DNA from: Cycas panzhihuaensis
Taxonomy: Eukaryota > Cycadophyta
NCBI GenBank assembly: GCA_023213395.1
Contig: CM041465.1
Location: forward strand, 196,671,741 to 196,735,740
Length of the DNA stretch: 64,000 bases
Reading direction: 5' to 3'
Position numbers and translations under genes: made by a program. This document shows positions 10,781 to 22,240 of this stretch, piece after piece. The number at the start of each line of letters is the position of its first letter. The stretch's first letter is position 1. Under the pieces are notes generated by a model. It did no database searches and was not told the DNA's origin. It saw nothing but the letters and a program-made list of their open reading frames with translations.

Positions 10781-11989
10781 TAATACTGCCCTGATGCTAG
10801 TAGTAAAGTTAGATCTCACATCTAGACTTCTACTAGGCAATACCTCCTCATGGACGAGGTATTGTATAAGAGGTCCTTCGATGGGATCCTCCTCCGCTGT
10901 GTCACTGCTGATGAAGCTGACCAAGTACTCTGTAAATGCCACCATGGTATTTATAGAGGTCACTTTGGGGTCCAGTCTGTGGCTCAGAGGATCCTTCGCA
11001 TGGGTTATTTCTGGCTGTCCCTTTTCAAGGATGCTCACGCCTTTACTCTGAGATGTCGGTGATGTCAGGAATATACCAACATCTCCCATATGCCTTCTGA
11101 GGCCCTGCACCCTATTGTTTCGCCATGGCCTTTTGCTCAGTGGGGGCTAGACCTCATCAGGGCTATCTCCCCACTGTCATTGTCGCAACACAAGTTTATC
11201 TTGACTACCACGGAGTATTTCACTAAATGGGAAGAGGCCATCCCCTTGATCACTACTCCTGGTAAAACCGTAGCCACGTTCATTTACCACCACATCATTT
11301 GCCATTTCGGGATTCCAAACGTCCTAATCACTGACAATGGAACCCCTTTCTGTAATAAGGAAATGGATAAGCTTTGTGAGAAGTTTAAAATTTCTCACAA
11401 AACTTCTTCTCCTTACTACCCTCAAGCAAATGGCCAAGTAGAGTCTTTCAATAAGACCCTCGTCAGTATCCTAAAGAAAATTGTTGCTCAGTCCCAAAAG
11501 GATTGGCACCTTCAACCACCCTCTGCTTTGTGGGCTTACTGCACCTCTATCTGTTCTGCCATGGGAATGACCCTGTTCTCCCTGGTTTACGGTACCGAGG
11601 CGGTACTCCCACTGGAGGTGGAGATTCCTTCTTTGCGAGTCTCCCTCCGAGGTCTCATCGATGAAGAGTCGATCCGTCGGGCTCACCTTCTGGACCTTGA
11701 AGCTTTGGATGAGAGACACTTAGCCACTTATCAGGCTGACCTAGCGTCCAAAGCTCGCTCACAAAGGACTTACGATAAACATCTTCATTCTCATCCTTTG
11801 TTTCCTGGGAATCATATCCTCAAGCACGAGTATCTCCATGAGCGTTTGACCAAGTTCAAACCTCGATGGGTTGGCCCTTTCGTCATTATCGAATCCCTCG
11901 GTAATGGTGCCTATAGGATAGCCACCCTAGAAGGGCTTGAATTTGAGAAAGCTATTAATGGGAAATTCCTTAAGAAGTTTTATGCATGA
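10781..11989 (+). pseudogene. Element B integrase
   Basis: DDE integrase that inserts element cDNA. The HHCC zinc domain is recognisable at about 10935-11085 (CHHGIYRGHFG ... RCR, stop, CQEYTN). In the core from 11090, the first Asp is in WGLDLI (about 11150), the second in LITDNGTPF (about 11330) and Glu in GQVESFNKT (about 11440); all three catalytic residues are kept. The C-terminal part has YGTEAVLPLEVEIPS and the GPFVI...GAYRIATLEG SH3-like region, and the frame ends at 11989. No chromodomain follows, as expected for Tat. Confidence 0.95.
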
Positions 11990-12034
11990 TCTTTCGGCGA
12001 TCCCTTTGCCCTGCTCTAAAATGAGCCTAAACTA

Positions 12035-12091
12035 CCACCTTAGGTTCTCCCCATTCTTCCCAACCACAGGTAGAATGGCAATTTGAGGTGG
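12035..12091 (+). other. Conserved foldback between pol and the convergent antisense gene (element B)
   Basis: Arms ccaccttaggtt (12035-12046) and aatttgaggtgg (12080-12091) pair along 12 positions allowing three G-U pairs. An inner stem ccattct/agaatgg lies between them. It begins 46 nt after the integrase stop. Elements C (41202-41456) and E (26388-26445) have the same structure with changed but still pairing bases. Function unknown; a 3'-end or insulating signal between convergent transcripts is inference. Confidence 0.75.
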
Positions 12092-12636
12092 CTTATTCTT
12101 CTTCTTTTTGGTTCCTCCCACGGAACCCGTGTTCCCGTATCCTCTCGGGAACTTTTATATTCCTACTTGGGCATTCCCTAATTAGGACGACGCTTCGGAA
12201 TATCATCACTCCTCTTCTGCCTGTCATTTCCTTCGCATATTTTGCTATGCTCCTCCATGGACATGTATGTCGCTCTATCCTCTAACCTCGCACCTCTCTA
12301 TCGTCTCCACTCATAATGGGTGTATGTGCTCCTGTTAGACATATAGCCATGCATAGGAGGAAATGCATACATCATACAATAAAACATTTACAACTTAACA
12401 TTTACAACATACAAAACAAACATACATATCATCCACACATAATATATACAGCATCTCATACCAAAATGGGGTTCCAATTACCCCATATATATATACATCA
12501 AAATCATTTGTTACATCATACATATCAGAAGCCGGTGTCCTTGTAGGGGGAGTACAATCATATGACCCTATATATATGACCCCCTAGAGGGTTGTGCTTT
12601 CCTATCGAAATCATATACATATCTCCTACTCTACTA
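12092..12636. other. Spacer between convergent pol and antisense gene (element B)
   Basis: Non-coding 3' region shared by the sense pol and antisense gene. It contains an AT-rich stretch with tatatatata near 12486-12495 and A-rich blocks at 12370-12460, plausible 3'-end signals on either strand. No ORF is conserved with element C. Confidence 0.6.
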
Positions 12637-15055
12637 CTACATCGCTCGTCGGGTACCATCTCCTGGCCTGTGTGATCCCTCTCTTAGGGACCACATCCCT
12701 CCGAGGCTCCTCCTGGGCCTCCGCGAGCTCCCTGCCTAGCTCCCCTCGTTGCGTGGTTGTCTTGGGGTCGTCACCGCTATATGAGTATATGTCCTACTCC
12801 TGCTTGACCTCGATGCCATCTAGGCCACCAGCTAATTGTATCGGGCCTGGATATGATCCCTCTCGCCCTGGAGTCCCTCCTCTGTCACTCTGAGACGCTC
12901 TTCCAGTACCGCTATCTGGACCATGCTCCCTGCATCTCCACCTGCTCCTCCCTGTGCCTCTAGAGCTTGGACCCGTCTGCATAGCTCGTCCCTCTCGCGC
13001 CTCGCCTCATCGAGCTCTCCCTATAGCTGTCCCCTGAAAGCTATGTGCTCTTGGGACTCTGCAGCCTAGATGTCTCTCGCCCTCACAAATGAGGCGAATG
13101 CCTCCATGTGGGCACCTGCCGACCTAAGCACATCCTCTGCCTGGATGGGCAGTTGCCCCTCTGCATACACCTGAGGAAACATCTCCCTCACTATGGCCTC
13201 TACCAGTCTCTGTACCTCTACTACACCTGCCAATGCAACATGCTATGTGTCAGTATATATCCCACCACATACTATAAAAATCAAATCAAGCATCTATCTG
13301 GCTATCAAATGACTAAGGGAATGGTTAGGTCTCACTTTCCATGGCCGCTGGCTCCTCTGCTCGTACGACATCCTCTCCTCTTGGCTCTCTGCCAGTTGCG
13401 GGTGCCTCATCCTTGGGCACCTCCTCTGCCTGGGCCTCCCTCCTCATAGGGACCAGCTCAACTCTTGCCTCCCCAAATCTCCTCACGATCTGTAGCCCGC
13501 GGGCCCTAGTCACGGGCCCCCTGCTCTTATCTGGCACCCCTAATGGGCCTGCCTCTCCTCCGGCAGCCCCAGATGAACCCTCTGCTCTTCCTGCCGTCCC
13601 TGAAGGACCTGCCTCTCCCGTAGGTCATGACAGGCTGGCCCCATCTCCTCCATCATCACCACCATCATCATCATCATCATCATCATCTATGGGCACTCCT
13701 GCTCCGCCTGCCTCATCATCACTATCCCACCTCACCGTCTTGTATGGCTTTGCTACGTAGTCTCTCAGGGTGAGGAGGTCCAGCGATGTCACCTCCACTG
13801 ATCGCCGAACATGGGCATGGTCCTCCGTCCCCCTCAGTTGAGTCTGCCACCTGTGGACCATCGGGGCCCACTCTGCTATGGGGTGTGGTCCCCCCGCTAG
13901 TGCCACTACCATGAAATGATCAAAGAACCAGCACTACAGCAGCATGCTATATGATAGTCCCCCTCTACCGGTCATCTTGATGGTGTCTAGTTGTGCGACA
14001 AGGTTCACCGCTATCAGGGTAGCCCAGTCCATCCTCTTGTCAGCCTTGCAGCGGTGTACTGCATCTAACTAGCCACCCGGTATCTCCCTATAGTTTTGCT
14101 TCGCCCGGAAATCGAGGCAGGCGTATAATACAATCAATTTCCTCACCCGAGGAACCCTAGATATCAGCATAGTCTTGAGGGGAGCTCCCCTCTACTCCCA
14201 CCTGTCAGACCTTGTGAAGAATAGGGCTGCCTCTCTGTGTGCTACCTTAGTGCTAGGCAGCATCCCCAGTGTCACCGGCCTCCCAGTCGACGGTACTCCC
14301 AGTATCTGCCAGATGTCCCTCGGTGTAACCATCACATCACCAACCTGAGGCAAGTGGAATACATGCCTCCTCATATCCCAATGGGATACGATGTCAACTA
14401 GAAGTCTCTGATCTGATGCGAATTGAGGTGTCTTCAAGGCTTTGTATAGGCCGCACCTCCACTGGGTCTCCCTGTCCTCCCGGGATGCCATCTCCATGTA
14501 GCTCAGCATGGCCATACCTATATTCTTACGGTTGTCCACTACGATGACAACCTGTCCATATCAAAAATAATTAAGTCAGCCTTATATTAGTTACCAATAC
14601 TCTAGACTCTCTCTCAACTCTCTCTAACTGAGATTTGGGGCCCTTTTGGCCCCTCCTATTCTGTTTTCTCTTTTTCTGCCTTCGTACCGCACTAAACTTA
14701 GTGGTACCGCTAAGTTTAGCTCGAGTCTCGTGGCGATTTGGGCCCTGCAGTAATGATCGCAGCACCGCTATCTTTGCCGCGGTATGAACGGTGACCCCCC
14801 AAAAGGGGGGATTTCTACCCCGAAAATACTCAAAAATTCTTCTAGTGGACCCCGTGGGGCCCACCAGGACTAGGGCTCCCTAATGCCCAGGTCCCTACCT
14901 CTTTCTAGGTCCAATTCAGACTCCGAGAGGCTTCCAATTGCCCATAAGGGGCACTAAAAATCACATGAAAACTATAAAAACCAATGAAATTAAAACTCTG
15001 AAACGGGTTAGGTTTTGTGAGATCCACTCACTGGATCTGGTCTCGCTATTGCCAT
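12637..15055 (-). pseudogene. Element B antisense gene: plant-mobile-domain-like protein, three exons
   Basis: Encoded opposite to gag-pol. Predicted exons: 15055-15032 (MAIARPDP), 14551-13336 and 13226-12637. Introns of 480 and 109 nt start GTGAGT and GTGAGA and end CAG; frame is kept (phases 0 and 1). Exon 2 begins VVIVVDNR and has FHLPQVGDVMVTPRDIWQILGVP, the signature of plant mobile domain proteins, then an acidic linker with a long Asp run. Exon 3 is charged and helical, probably coiled coil. Exon 2 is 1216 nt, as in element C. Several in-frame stops (the first ending exon-2 reading at 14192) make it a pseudogene. Antisense extra ORFs are known in Tat elements. Confidence 0.82.
13651..13688 (-). 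repeat. (ATC)n microsatellite coding a poly-Asp tract
   Basis: A run of cat/cac triplets that on the minus strand reads as repeated GAT/GGT codons, giving the Asp/Gly-rich acidic linker after the mobile domain. Element C has an acidic Gly-rich linker at the equivalent place without the long pure run. Confidence 0.85.
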
Positions 15056-15213
15056 CTTGTCCTGATGATCCCACTGGATCTCTCTGCGTCTCGATCCAAT
15101 GGTCCAATCTCTCCTCGCGTGCCTCTAAAGTTAGGCGGTGCTCTGCTACGTAAGGGAATGGCTCTGGTTTCTCACGAGAGCTAGTGAAAATGAATCCATT
15201 TTCTATTCGATTT

Positions 15214-15224
15214 CCTTATATAGG
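15214..15224 (-). promoter_or_regulatory. TATA box of the antisense gene (element B)
   Basis: On the minus strand the context is CCGCCTATATAAGGAAA. The identical context occurs in C (38024-38030), about 160-165 nt upstream of the ATG in both. Conservation in sequence and spacing suggests the antisense gene has its own promoter. Confidence 0.75.
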
Positions 15225-15732
15225 CGGGGGCCCTGACGGGCACTTCTTCCGTTTTCGGCCTCGCGACAGCCATTGAGACCATCCTGTTTCCCTGATCGCC
15301 TTTGCCTTTTGGCCTTGTCACCCATTGTACTCTTTTGATGCCCTTCTTGCGCTCTCTTGTAGGTGTATTTATGGTGCCTCATTTTTGCACTTTTTCCCTG
15401 GGCCTTCCCATCTCGTTTTACATGCCACTCCCGTGCATGCCCGAGTTTATACCCGTTTGGCTCGTTTCATCGCCCCGGATTCTTTTCTGCAGTCCTTTTT
15501 CATTCCTGGGGTCCCCAAAGGGAATGTTCCCTCGTCCAGGGACATGTCTCGCTTTCTAAAGTGACCTTTTGGTGCTCCAGGATGCTTTTTCTCCGCCCGC
15601 TCTTAGATAGCGATCGGACTGCTTGCTCTCGCCCTAGGTAACCTCATTGCTAGGTCCTCCTACCCTTCATGGGCACTTTTTTTTCGAGTATTACTTTCAT
15701 TGTTTATTCACTACTAGGACTTTGTGTCACCC
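15225..15732 (+). other. Region between the antisense promoter and the second RNase H (element B)
   Basis: Related to 37496-38020 of element C on the opposite strand, so it is part of the family. It would hold upstream control sequence of the antisense gene and any signal that lets the downstream RNase H be expressed. Short ORFs here (for example 15302-15559) are not supported by the C copy. Confidence 0.55.
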
Positions 15733-16151
15733 ATGTCCATCTACATATTCTGAAGCCAGGTCGTGGTAACCCTGGACCTTCTGCTGCTGCGTGGATTCTC
15801 CGCAGCTCCTCTAGACACGATCTCCTATGCTTTGGGATCTTCCTCCCAAAGGCTACTAACAATGAAGTTAAATACATGGTTGTTATTGAAGCCCTTACCG
15901 ATGCTCTCTATTTTCATCACAGACCCATCATTTTGCTTTGTGACTCTCAAGTTGTGGTGTCTCATCTCACCCAGGTTTACCAGGTGCGACGCCCTCACTT
16001 GAGAACTCTTGCTTCTACCACCAGATCCCTCCTGGCCTGCTTCTCATCCATCGATATCTAGCATATCCCTCGAGCCCTCAATGCTGATGTGGATAGTCTC
16101 ATTTGCCTCATCCTTGAGCGCCGCCTTCCTCTTATTACTGACCATCCCTGA
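15733..16151 (+). pseudogene. Element B second RNase H, located after integrase and the antisense gene
   Basis: Sense-strand RNase H-fold protein from an ATG (15733) conserved in C and E. The start of the domain is mutated in B (stop at 15751), but RGNPGPSAAAWIL, ATNNEVKY (the Glu of NNEAEY), CDSQVVVSHLTQVYQV and LNADVDSL give the four-acid pattern of an RNase HI-like enzyme. It is a separate small ORF, not fused to pol. Tat elements are known to carry an additional RNase H, usually described next to the pol RNase H; here it sits just before the 3' LTR. About 140 residues, damaged. Confidence 0.85.
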
Positions 16152-16563
16152 GGCTTGTCTGGCCACCCTGTCGCCCAAGCCCCAGGTCGTCACGCACCTC
16201 ACTTTGCGATCCATTTGTACCTCCGAAATCTAGCCGCTAATGAGTTTAAACTATGGTGACTACCCATTATGTTTACTCTTCTACTTGATTATGCACATCT
16301 CTCTGTGTCTTTTGTGGTGGGGACAGCCCCCTCGCCCTTCTTATTCTTCGAGTCGATTTCCAGGTGGCACATAGGCAGCCCCTATGTTGTCTCCATCACT
16401 ACTTTCGTATCCACACATCCCGCCATGACACTCGTCGACACCCTTGCCTACTATTATGATCTTGGTTTATATATCTATATACACATGTGCTACTGACAGT
16501 TGTGTTGCCAGTATTAGCCATCGCACTAGGCTTCCAAGCGGCGAGGCTCTGCTGCCAAGGCGA
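16152..16563 (+). other. Element B 3' untranslated region and polypurine tract
   Basis: No conserved ORF. The last bases, ctgccaaggcga at 16552-16563, precede the LTR and match ccaagagggcga in C and ccaagggggtag in E; this is the plus-strand primer site, partly decayed in B. Confidence 0.75.
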
Positions 16564-19265
16564 TGTTTCCGGCACGGGAATGGATACGGAATTATCGACT
16601 CAGGTAAGTATCGGTATGCTTCTTACCTTATCATTGCTTTCTTTTGAGATGAGTGTTTGCTTGCATGTTCGCATGTTGTGACCTTGTAGATGATTTTGTC
16701 TTCGTCTACACTTATTTAGCCTATGATGACTATAGTGGGGGCACATTCCTAGCGAGTGTGACACCCCGGTGGCTATTCCACTTCCCGCATTCTGCCCTAC
16801 TCACTCCAGGATCCACTTGGCTTACGCCACATCTGCCCGTGTGATGACCCGTCATCGTTTGGTTGACTTGCCACATTGTTTGAACCCCATTTTTGCTCTT
16901 CTGGACTCATTTGTTGGCTTGTTTGCCCTTGGGTAGGTGTCTCAGCCCCTCATTGGCTTTTTTGTCATAGGCCCACAGCCCAGGCTGGCTGTCCGGGCTA
17001 GATTTAGCCTCTGATTGCATATATAGCAATTTAGCGTCTGTATAATTACGTGATGCATAAATTTACTACGGATGACTATTCAAACTTATTTTTTAAAAAC
17101 TACCATGGCAATTTCATATTTATTGTGAAACTACCACATGTCTCGCAACTTGACTCACTGCTAGCTGTGCCCTAATCGCTCGCTTTAGGGTTTGGGCTAG
17201 GTATTTAAGTCATCTTAAACTCATTTTTAGCATCTTTTGTTCATTTTTTAGATTGCTTCTCAAGGAAACTGCCCTATGCTCTGCTATTCTCTGCTGCTCT
17301 ACTACTGCTACAGGACCTGCACCTCTCCTCCAGTGCCTATCTCTCCTTTGGTATGGCTAGGACATCTTCCTAGCCCTTCACATGCCTTGGAGAGGGCCCC
17401 TTTGGAGAGATCTCAGTGAATTCTTGCTCAGGCAGCCATCAAGTGTCCTAAAAGTGCAGGTGCTTCCTCCAACTCCATTAGCAGGGTCCCAAACCTGCTA
17501 TTCCATAGCCCTTGGGATGATTTCTCAGCCTTCTTTTAGCAGCCCTTGACTGAGGCAAGAGCCTCTCCTCCTCTTCTCAAGTATTCATTGGTTTAAGCTA
17601 CCTTCTTGTTCAATTGATGCCCTATTTTGCTTGTCCTCTTGGTTGGGTCTTTGGAGGTTGCTTTTCCTTTATTTTGGACTGTCTTACTCCTGCCATTAGT
17701 GCCTTCTTGCCTACATTTATTACTCAAGGTAGCGACAAAGAGGGGTTGCATAGGGTTTGAGTGAGAGCTGGGTGGATTCCATACCACCTTCCACACTCCT
17801 CAAGTGGCTCTTTGCCCCCCAAACCTTCCCCTTTGCCCCATGCTGACCTTGGCAATCTAACAAGGGTTTGTTAGGCCATCTTTAGCCACTAAAATCAGCA
17901 CTGTCACATGTTGCAGTGCTAGTTTGAGGGCTTGCACTTTGATCTGGGCAACTCATGTAAGCCCCGGCTACTTGTCCTTTGCCCAACTCCTTCCCTGGTA
18001 ACCCAGTTTGCTCTCCATAGCACCCCGGCTTGCTGTAGGTCCTCTTTGGCTCTTTTCAACTCTCTTTGCCTCAATTTCCAGCCATCTTGCATAGCCTTAC
18101 CCTTGCTACCTCGTGGCTTTTAGGGGAGATTGGGGTTGCTCCTTGCCCGAGGTGGGTCACTCCGAGGCTTACCGATTCTTTCTACCTATTTTGGTTGTTT
18201 CCTGTTATCATCATTATATTGATACTAACATACACATATTTAAGTTTATATTTGCTTTGTATGTACATGTATTGTTAGGATCTTTCCGTTGTATGCTAGC
18301 ACCCTTTCTCCAGAAAGGGGGAGATTGTCATTTACTTGCAGATGTTTGGGAAGCACAAAGGATCTGTTCCTCTTTCCTCCTTCGCGGGTAAGTGTTCCCA
18401 TTAATGCTTTACTTTCGTACTTCATTTATCGTTAGCATTTTGTTCCTTTCTTTCCCTTGCTTGGTACTTCAGTGCTATTATCGGGGAAGGTAAGGGAGCC
18501 CCGCATTCCTATCTACCGCGACTCTTCACGTCCACCGTGCCTTGTGGAGCAACTTCAAATGCCTCTTGGGAGCGTCACCATTTCGACACATTTCTATTCT
18601 AGGTACATACTTTCGCTCCACTTCATCACTCTTTCCTTTCAAGTTCTTTGACATAGTAGTAATTAGCTCATCGGAAAGAGAAGGGAAATCAACCTTTGTC
18701 TTAATTCATACTTTGTTTACTTTATCACTTGCATTTTATCTTGCTATAGGAAAAGGTCTTAGGAAACCTCCCCTCTTGCCTTTTCCCCCATTTTTGTCAT
18801 GTAAACTTTCCTCTTGCTTTAGCACTTGTTTACTTGGTTAGTTTGCTTACATATATCATAGCCTCTCCTCCTTGATTATTCCTTTTATGTTCTCTTGGTT
18901 CTCTACTTAGCCAGATAACCGAGGTGACCCCATCTGTAGGCCATCTACTTGCCTACCTCTTCTTGTTTCTCGTCACTTTAGGAAAACCCTCGAAGGGTTC
19001 TCTCCTTCCCCTTCCAGCCATCCAAGGGTAGGAGGATCCTTCCCTTAGGTCAACCCAGGCTAACCCTACACCTCTTTTCCTCTTGCTTGAAGTGGGGAAC
19101 CACTTCTAAGTAGCTATATTCCATTTGTAGGTCCCGAACTCGCAATCTGGCACACGGGGCACCTTGCATGGTATTTGCCCTACTTGTAGGTCTTTTCCCA
19201 ATTACACTACCGACCGCTCTTCCATTCCTACTTAGTTAGGTAGCTATCCCGTAGATGCGCATCCA
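16564..19265 (+). repeat. Element B 3' LTR
   Basis: Copy of 2484-5180, ending gcgcatcca directly before the target duplication catgc and the resumed element A protease frame. TATA-like tatttaag at 17202-17209. ORFs within it are LTR artefacts. Confidence 0.95.
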
Positions 19266-19910
19266 CATGCCCTAGTTGGAATTGCAGCCCCTCAGACACT
19301 CAAACTTATTGGGTACATTAAGAAGAGGAAGGTGGTTGTCCTCATAGATTCTGGGAGCACCCATAATTTCATTAATTGGAAACTTGCTAAAGAACTCAAT
19401 TGTTTTCCATATCCTGTCAAAAATTTTCAAGTTATGGTGGCTAATAGAGGGACACTCGCTTGTGGGGGAAAATGTCACAATATCAAGTTACAAATAGGTG
19501 ACTATCACCTCTCCACTTCTATGTATGCCATTCCTATTGGAGGAGTTGATGTTGTATTAGGGGTACAATGGGTCAAACCACTAGGGACCATTCAACTAAA
19601 TATACAAGAGCTCTTCATCCGATTTACTTCTGAAGGAATCTACTATCAATTGAATGGGATCATTCCTCCACTAACCCAAATCATCAGCCCACACCGTATG
19701 GGGAGGCTTTTTAAAAAGGGTGGTACAGGAATCATTGCCAAATGTTATTCTCTAGAAGGTCAAGAACTTCCAATAGAAGGGGACATTCTCCAAGATGATG
19801 GTATACCAAATGACTTAAAATTGGTACTTCAACGCCATAACTGGTCTTTCAGGATATTCCTCAAGGTCTTCCCCCAGTACATGACCAAGATCATAGCATT
19901 GACCTGGTAG
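19266..19910 (+). pseudogene. Element A aspartic protease
   Basis: Continues the gag frame split by B: HALVGIAAPQTLKLIGYI, then VVVLIDSGSTHNFI with the catalytic D-S-G at about 19344-19352, then GGVDVVLGVQWV typical of the second half of Ty3/gypsy proteases. The frame ends at 19910; a shift is needed to continue into RT. Confidence 0.93.
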
Positions 19911-20485
19911 TTGGAAGTAATCCTCCTTATATTCAACCATACCAGTATCCCTACCAGCAAAAGAATGAAATTGAACGACTAGTTCAAGAACTCCTTAATA
20001 CTGGTATTATTAGGGAAAGTAAAAGCACTTTCTCTGCCATGGTGATTTTAGTAAGAAAAAAGGATGGCTCATTCCACATGTGTGTAGACTACCGCGAGCT
20101 CAATAAGATAACCATCAAAGATAAATTTCCTATACCAATCATTGATGAACTCTTGGATGAACTCCATGGAGCAATGTTCTTCACATCATTGGACTTACGG
20201 TCAAGATACCATCAAATCGGGATCAAAGCAGAGGATGTTCATAAAACTGCATTTTGTACACATGAAGGTCACTATGAATTTTTAGTCATGCCATTTGGCT
20301 TGACTAATACTCCATCCACCTTTCAAGGACTCATGAATAAACTCTTTCGGCCTTACTTAAGGAAGTTTATGTTAGTCTTTTTTGATGACATTTTGATCTT
20401 GATCGTGCATTGGGAAGACCATCTTCAGCATGTTGATAAGGCATTACAGGTACTTGTAGACAACCAGCTTTATGCAAAAAAATAA
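19911..20485 (+). pseudogene. Element A reverse transcriptase
   Basis: Blocks in order are ERLVQELLNTGIIRES, VRKKDGSFHMCVDYRELN, FFTSLDLRSRYHQI, FLVMPFGLTNTPSTFQ and the catalytic VFFDDILI (FFDD at 20378-20389; Tyr of YVDD replaced by Phe). The open frame from 20039 ends at 20485, within the thumb. Confidence 0.95.
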
Positions 20486-21172
20486 AAATGTCAATTTGGG
20501 CAAATAGAAATAGAATATTTGGGCCATATCATCTCTCAAGAAGGAGTCAAGGTGAATCCTAAGAAAATAGCAGTTATCACAAACTGGACTAAACCTAAAA
20601 ACATCAAGGGCCTTCGTGGATTCTTAGGAATCACAGGATATTATCGAAAGTTTATTCAAGGCTATGCAAGGATTGCTTCCCCTTTAATCAATTTGTTAAA
20701 AAAGGATTCTTTTCATTGGAATGATAAGGCCTCTGAAGCATTTGAACACCTAATGCTGGCTTTAACTATCACACCAGTCCTTGTAATACCAGACTTTACA
20801 AAGACCTTCACCATTGAATGTGATGCATCGGAGCAAGGCATTGGAGCAATCTTAATGCAAGAAGGAAAACCTTTGGCCTTTGAAAGTCGTCGACTTACAC
20901 TCAAGGAATAAGTCAAGTCCACCTATGAGAAGGAGATGTTAGCAATTGTTCATGCAATTAGGCAATGGTGACAATATTTGTTGGGAACACATTTCCAAAT
21001 TAAAACAGACCATGATAGGTTAAAATATTTCCTATCTCAAAGGACAGCATCTGAGGAACAACAAAAATGGGTCACCAAAATGCAAGCTTTTGACTTTGAA
21101 ATAATATATAAAAAGGCAAGGATAATATAGTTGCTGATGCTTTATCTCGTAAGGAAGAAGGCTCTGCACTAT
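20486..21172 (+). pseudogene. Element A RT connection and RNase H
   Basis: IEYLGHIISQEGVKVNP and LRGFLGITGYYRKFI form the RT tail. RNase H follows: FTIECDASEQGIGAILMQ (catalytic Asp in ECDAS near 20819), LAFESRRLT, YEKEMLAIVHAIRQW and KTDHDRLKYFL. Stops at 20909 and 20969 and a frameshift near 21115 break it; the last part, IVADALSRKEE-like, is visible around 21130-21165. Confidence 0.92.
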
Positions 21173-22240
21173 ATTCTATCATGACAGTCAATCCCTCTTG
21201 GATAGTAGTCGCCAAGTAAGAATGGGATGAGGACTTCTTTACAAAGCAGATAATTCAAGACCTTCAAGCTAGAGTAGGGCATTCAACCCATTATACATGG
21301 TCCTCAAATATTCTCTGGTATAAGAATCGAATATATATATGCCCTCACTCTAGCCTTAAGGAGCAAATTTTACATGATGCACATGCCTCTCCAACAGTAG
21401 GTCACTTGGGGTTCCTACGAATATACCACTGCTTAAAACAGTCTTTCTTTAGGAAGGGACAAAAAGGAGATGTAAAGAGATATGTTTCCTCATGTGAATT
21501 TTGTCAACGACATAAGACAGAAATTGTCAAGTCTCTAGGATTGCAGCAACCCCTTCCCATACCAAATCAACGATGGGAAGAAATTTCTATGGACTTCATC
21601 GTGGGTCTGCCCAAATCAGAAAGAAAAGATGCTATACTGGTGGTTGTTGATAGGCTAACTAAATATGCTCATTTTTGTGGCATTCAGGCCACATATAAGG
21701 CAAAGCAAATTGTTGAGGTCTTTTTAAAGGATATACACAGGTTGCATGGCATGCCCAAATGTATAGTCAGTGAGCAGGATCCCAAGTTTACTACCAACTT
21801 CTGGACAGAACTCTTCCATCTACTTGGTACTAAACTGACAATGAGCTCAGCCTACCATCCACAAATAGATGGATAAACCAAGGTGGTTAATAAGTGCCTT
21901 GAAGGATACCTTCGGTGTTATGCTTCAGATAAGCAGGGGCAGTGGCACCATTGGCTTCCTTTAGCAGAATGGTGGTATAATACAACCTATCATGCATCAG
22001 TAGGAATGACTCTGTTCTAAGCATTATATGGCTATGAACCACCCACACTTAAAAACTATGCCATAATCAGTTCTAAGGTTCAAGCAGTCGAAGACCGCAT
22101 CCAACAAATAACACAGATTCTCACAAAATCAGATGAAACAACAGGTAGATAAAGGGCAAAGTGAATGAGTGTTTCAACCAGGTGATTGGGTATACTTACA
22201 GTTGCAACTGTATAAGTAGGAATCTCTCAAACAGAATGGG
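21173..22240 (+). pseudogene. Element A integrase
   Basis: The zinc domain is at about 21375-21525 (HAHASPTVGHLG ... CEFCQRHK). In the catalytic core the first Asp is kept (ISMDFIVGLPKSE, about 21590), the second reads VSEQDPKF where the family has SDRDPKF, and the Glu position reads TKVVNK where the family has TERVNR. Two of three catalytic acids therefore appear replaced, apart from stops at about 21874 and 22018. Confidence 0.9.

Larger units (their letters stand above)
2484..19265 (+). mobile_element. Element B: Tat-lineage Ty3/gypsy retrotransposon with antisense gene and 3'-located second RNase H
   Basis: LTRs 2484-5180 and 16564-19265 (2697 and 2702 bp) run TGTTTCC...GCATCCA. Target duplication is catgt (2479-2483) against catgc (19266-19270), one C/T difference. 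A 1-nt spacer and a Tat-type primer site follow the 5' LTR. Order is gag, protease, RT, RNase H, integrase, foldback, antisense plant-mobile-domain gene, second RNase H, 3' LTR. Pol from about 7685 to 11989 stays in one frame with scattered stops, so decay is mainly by substitution. Confidence 0.95.
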
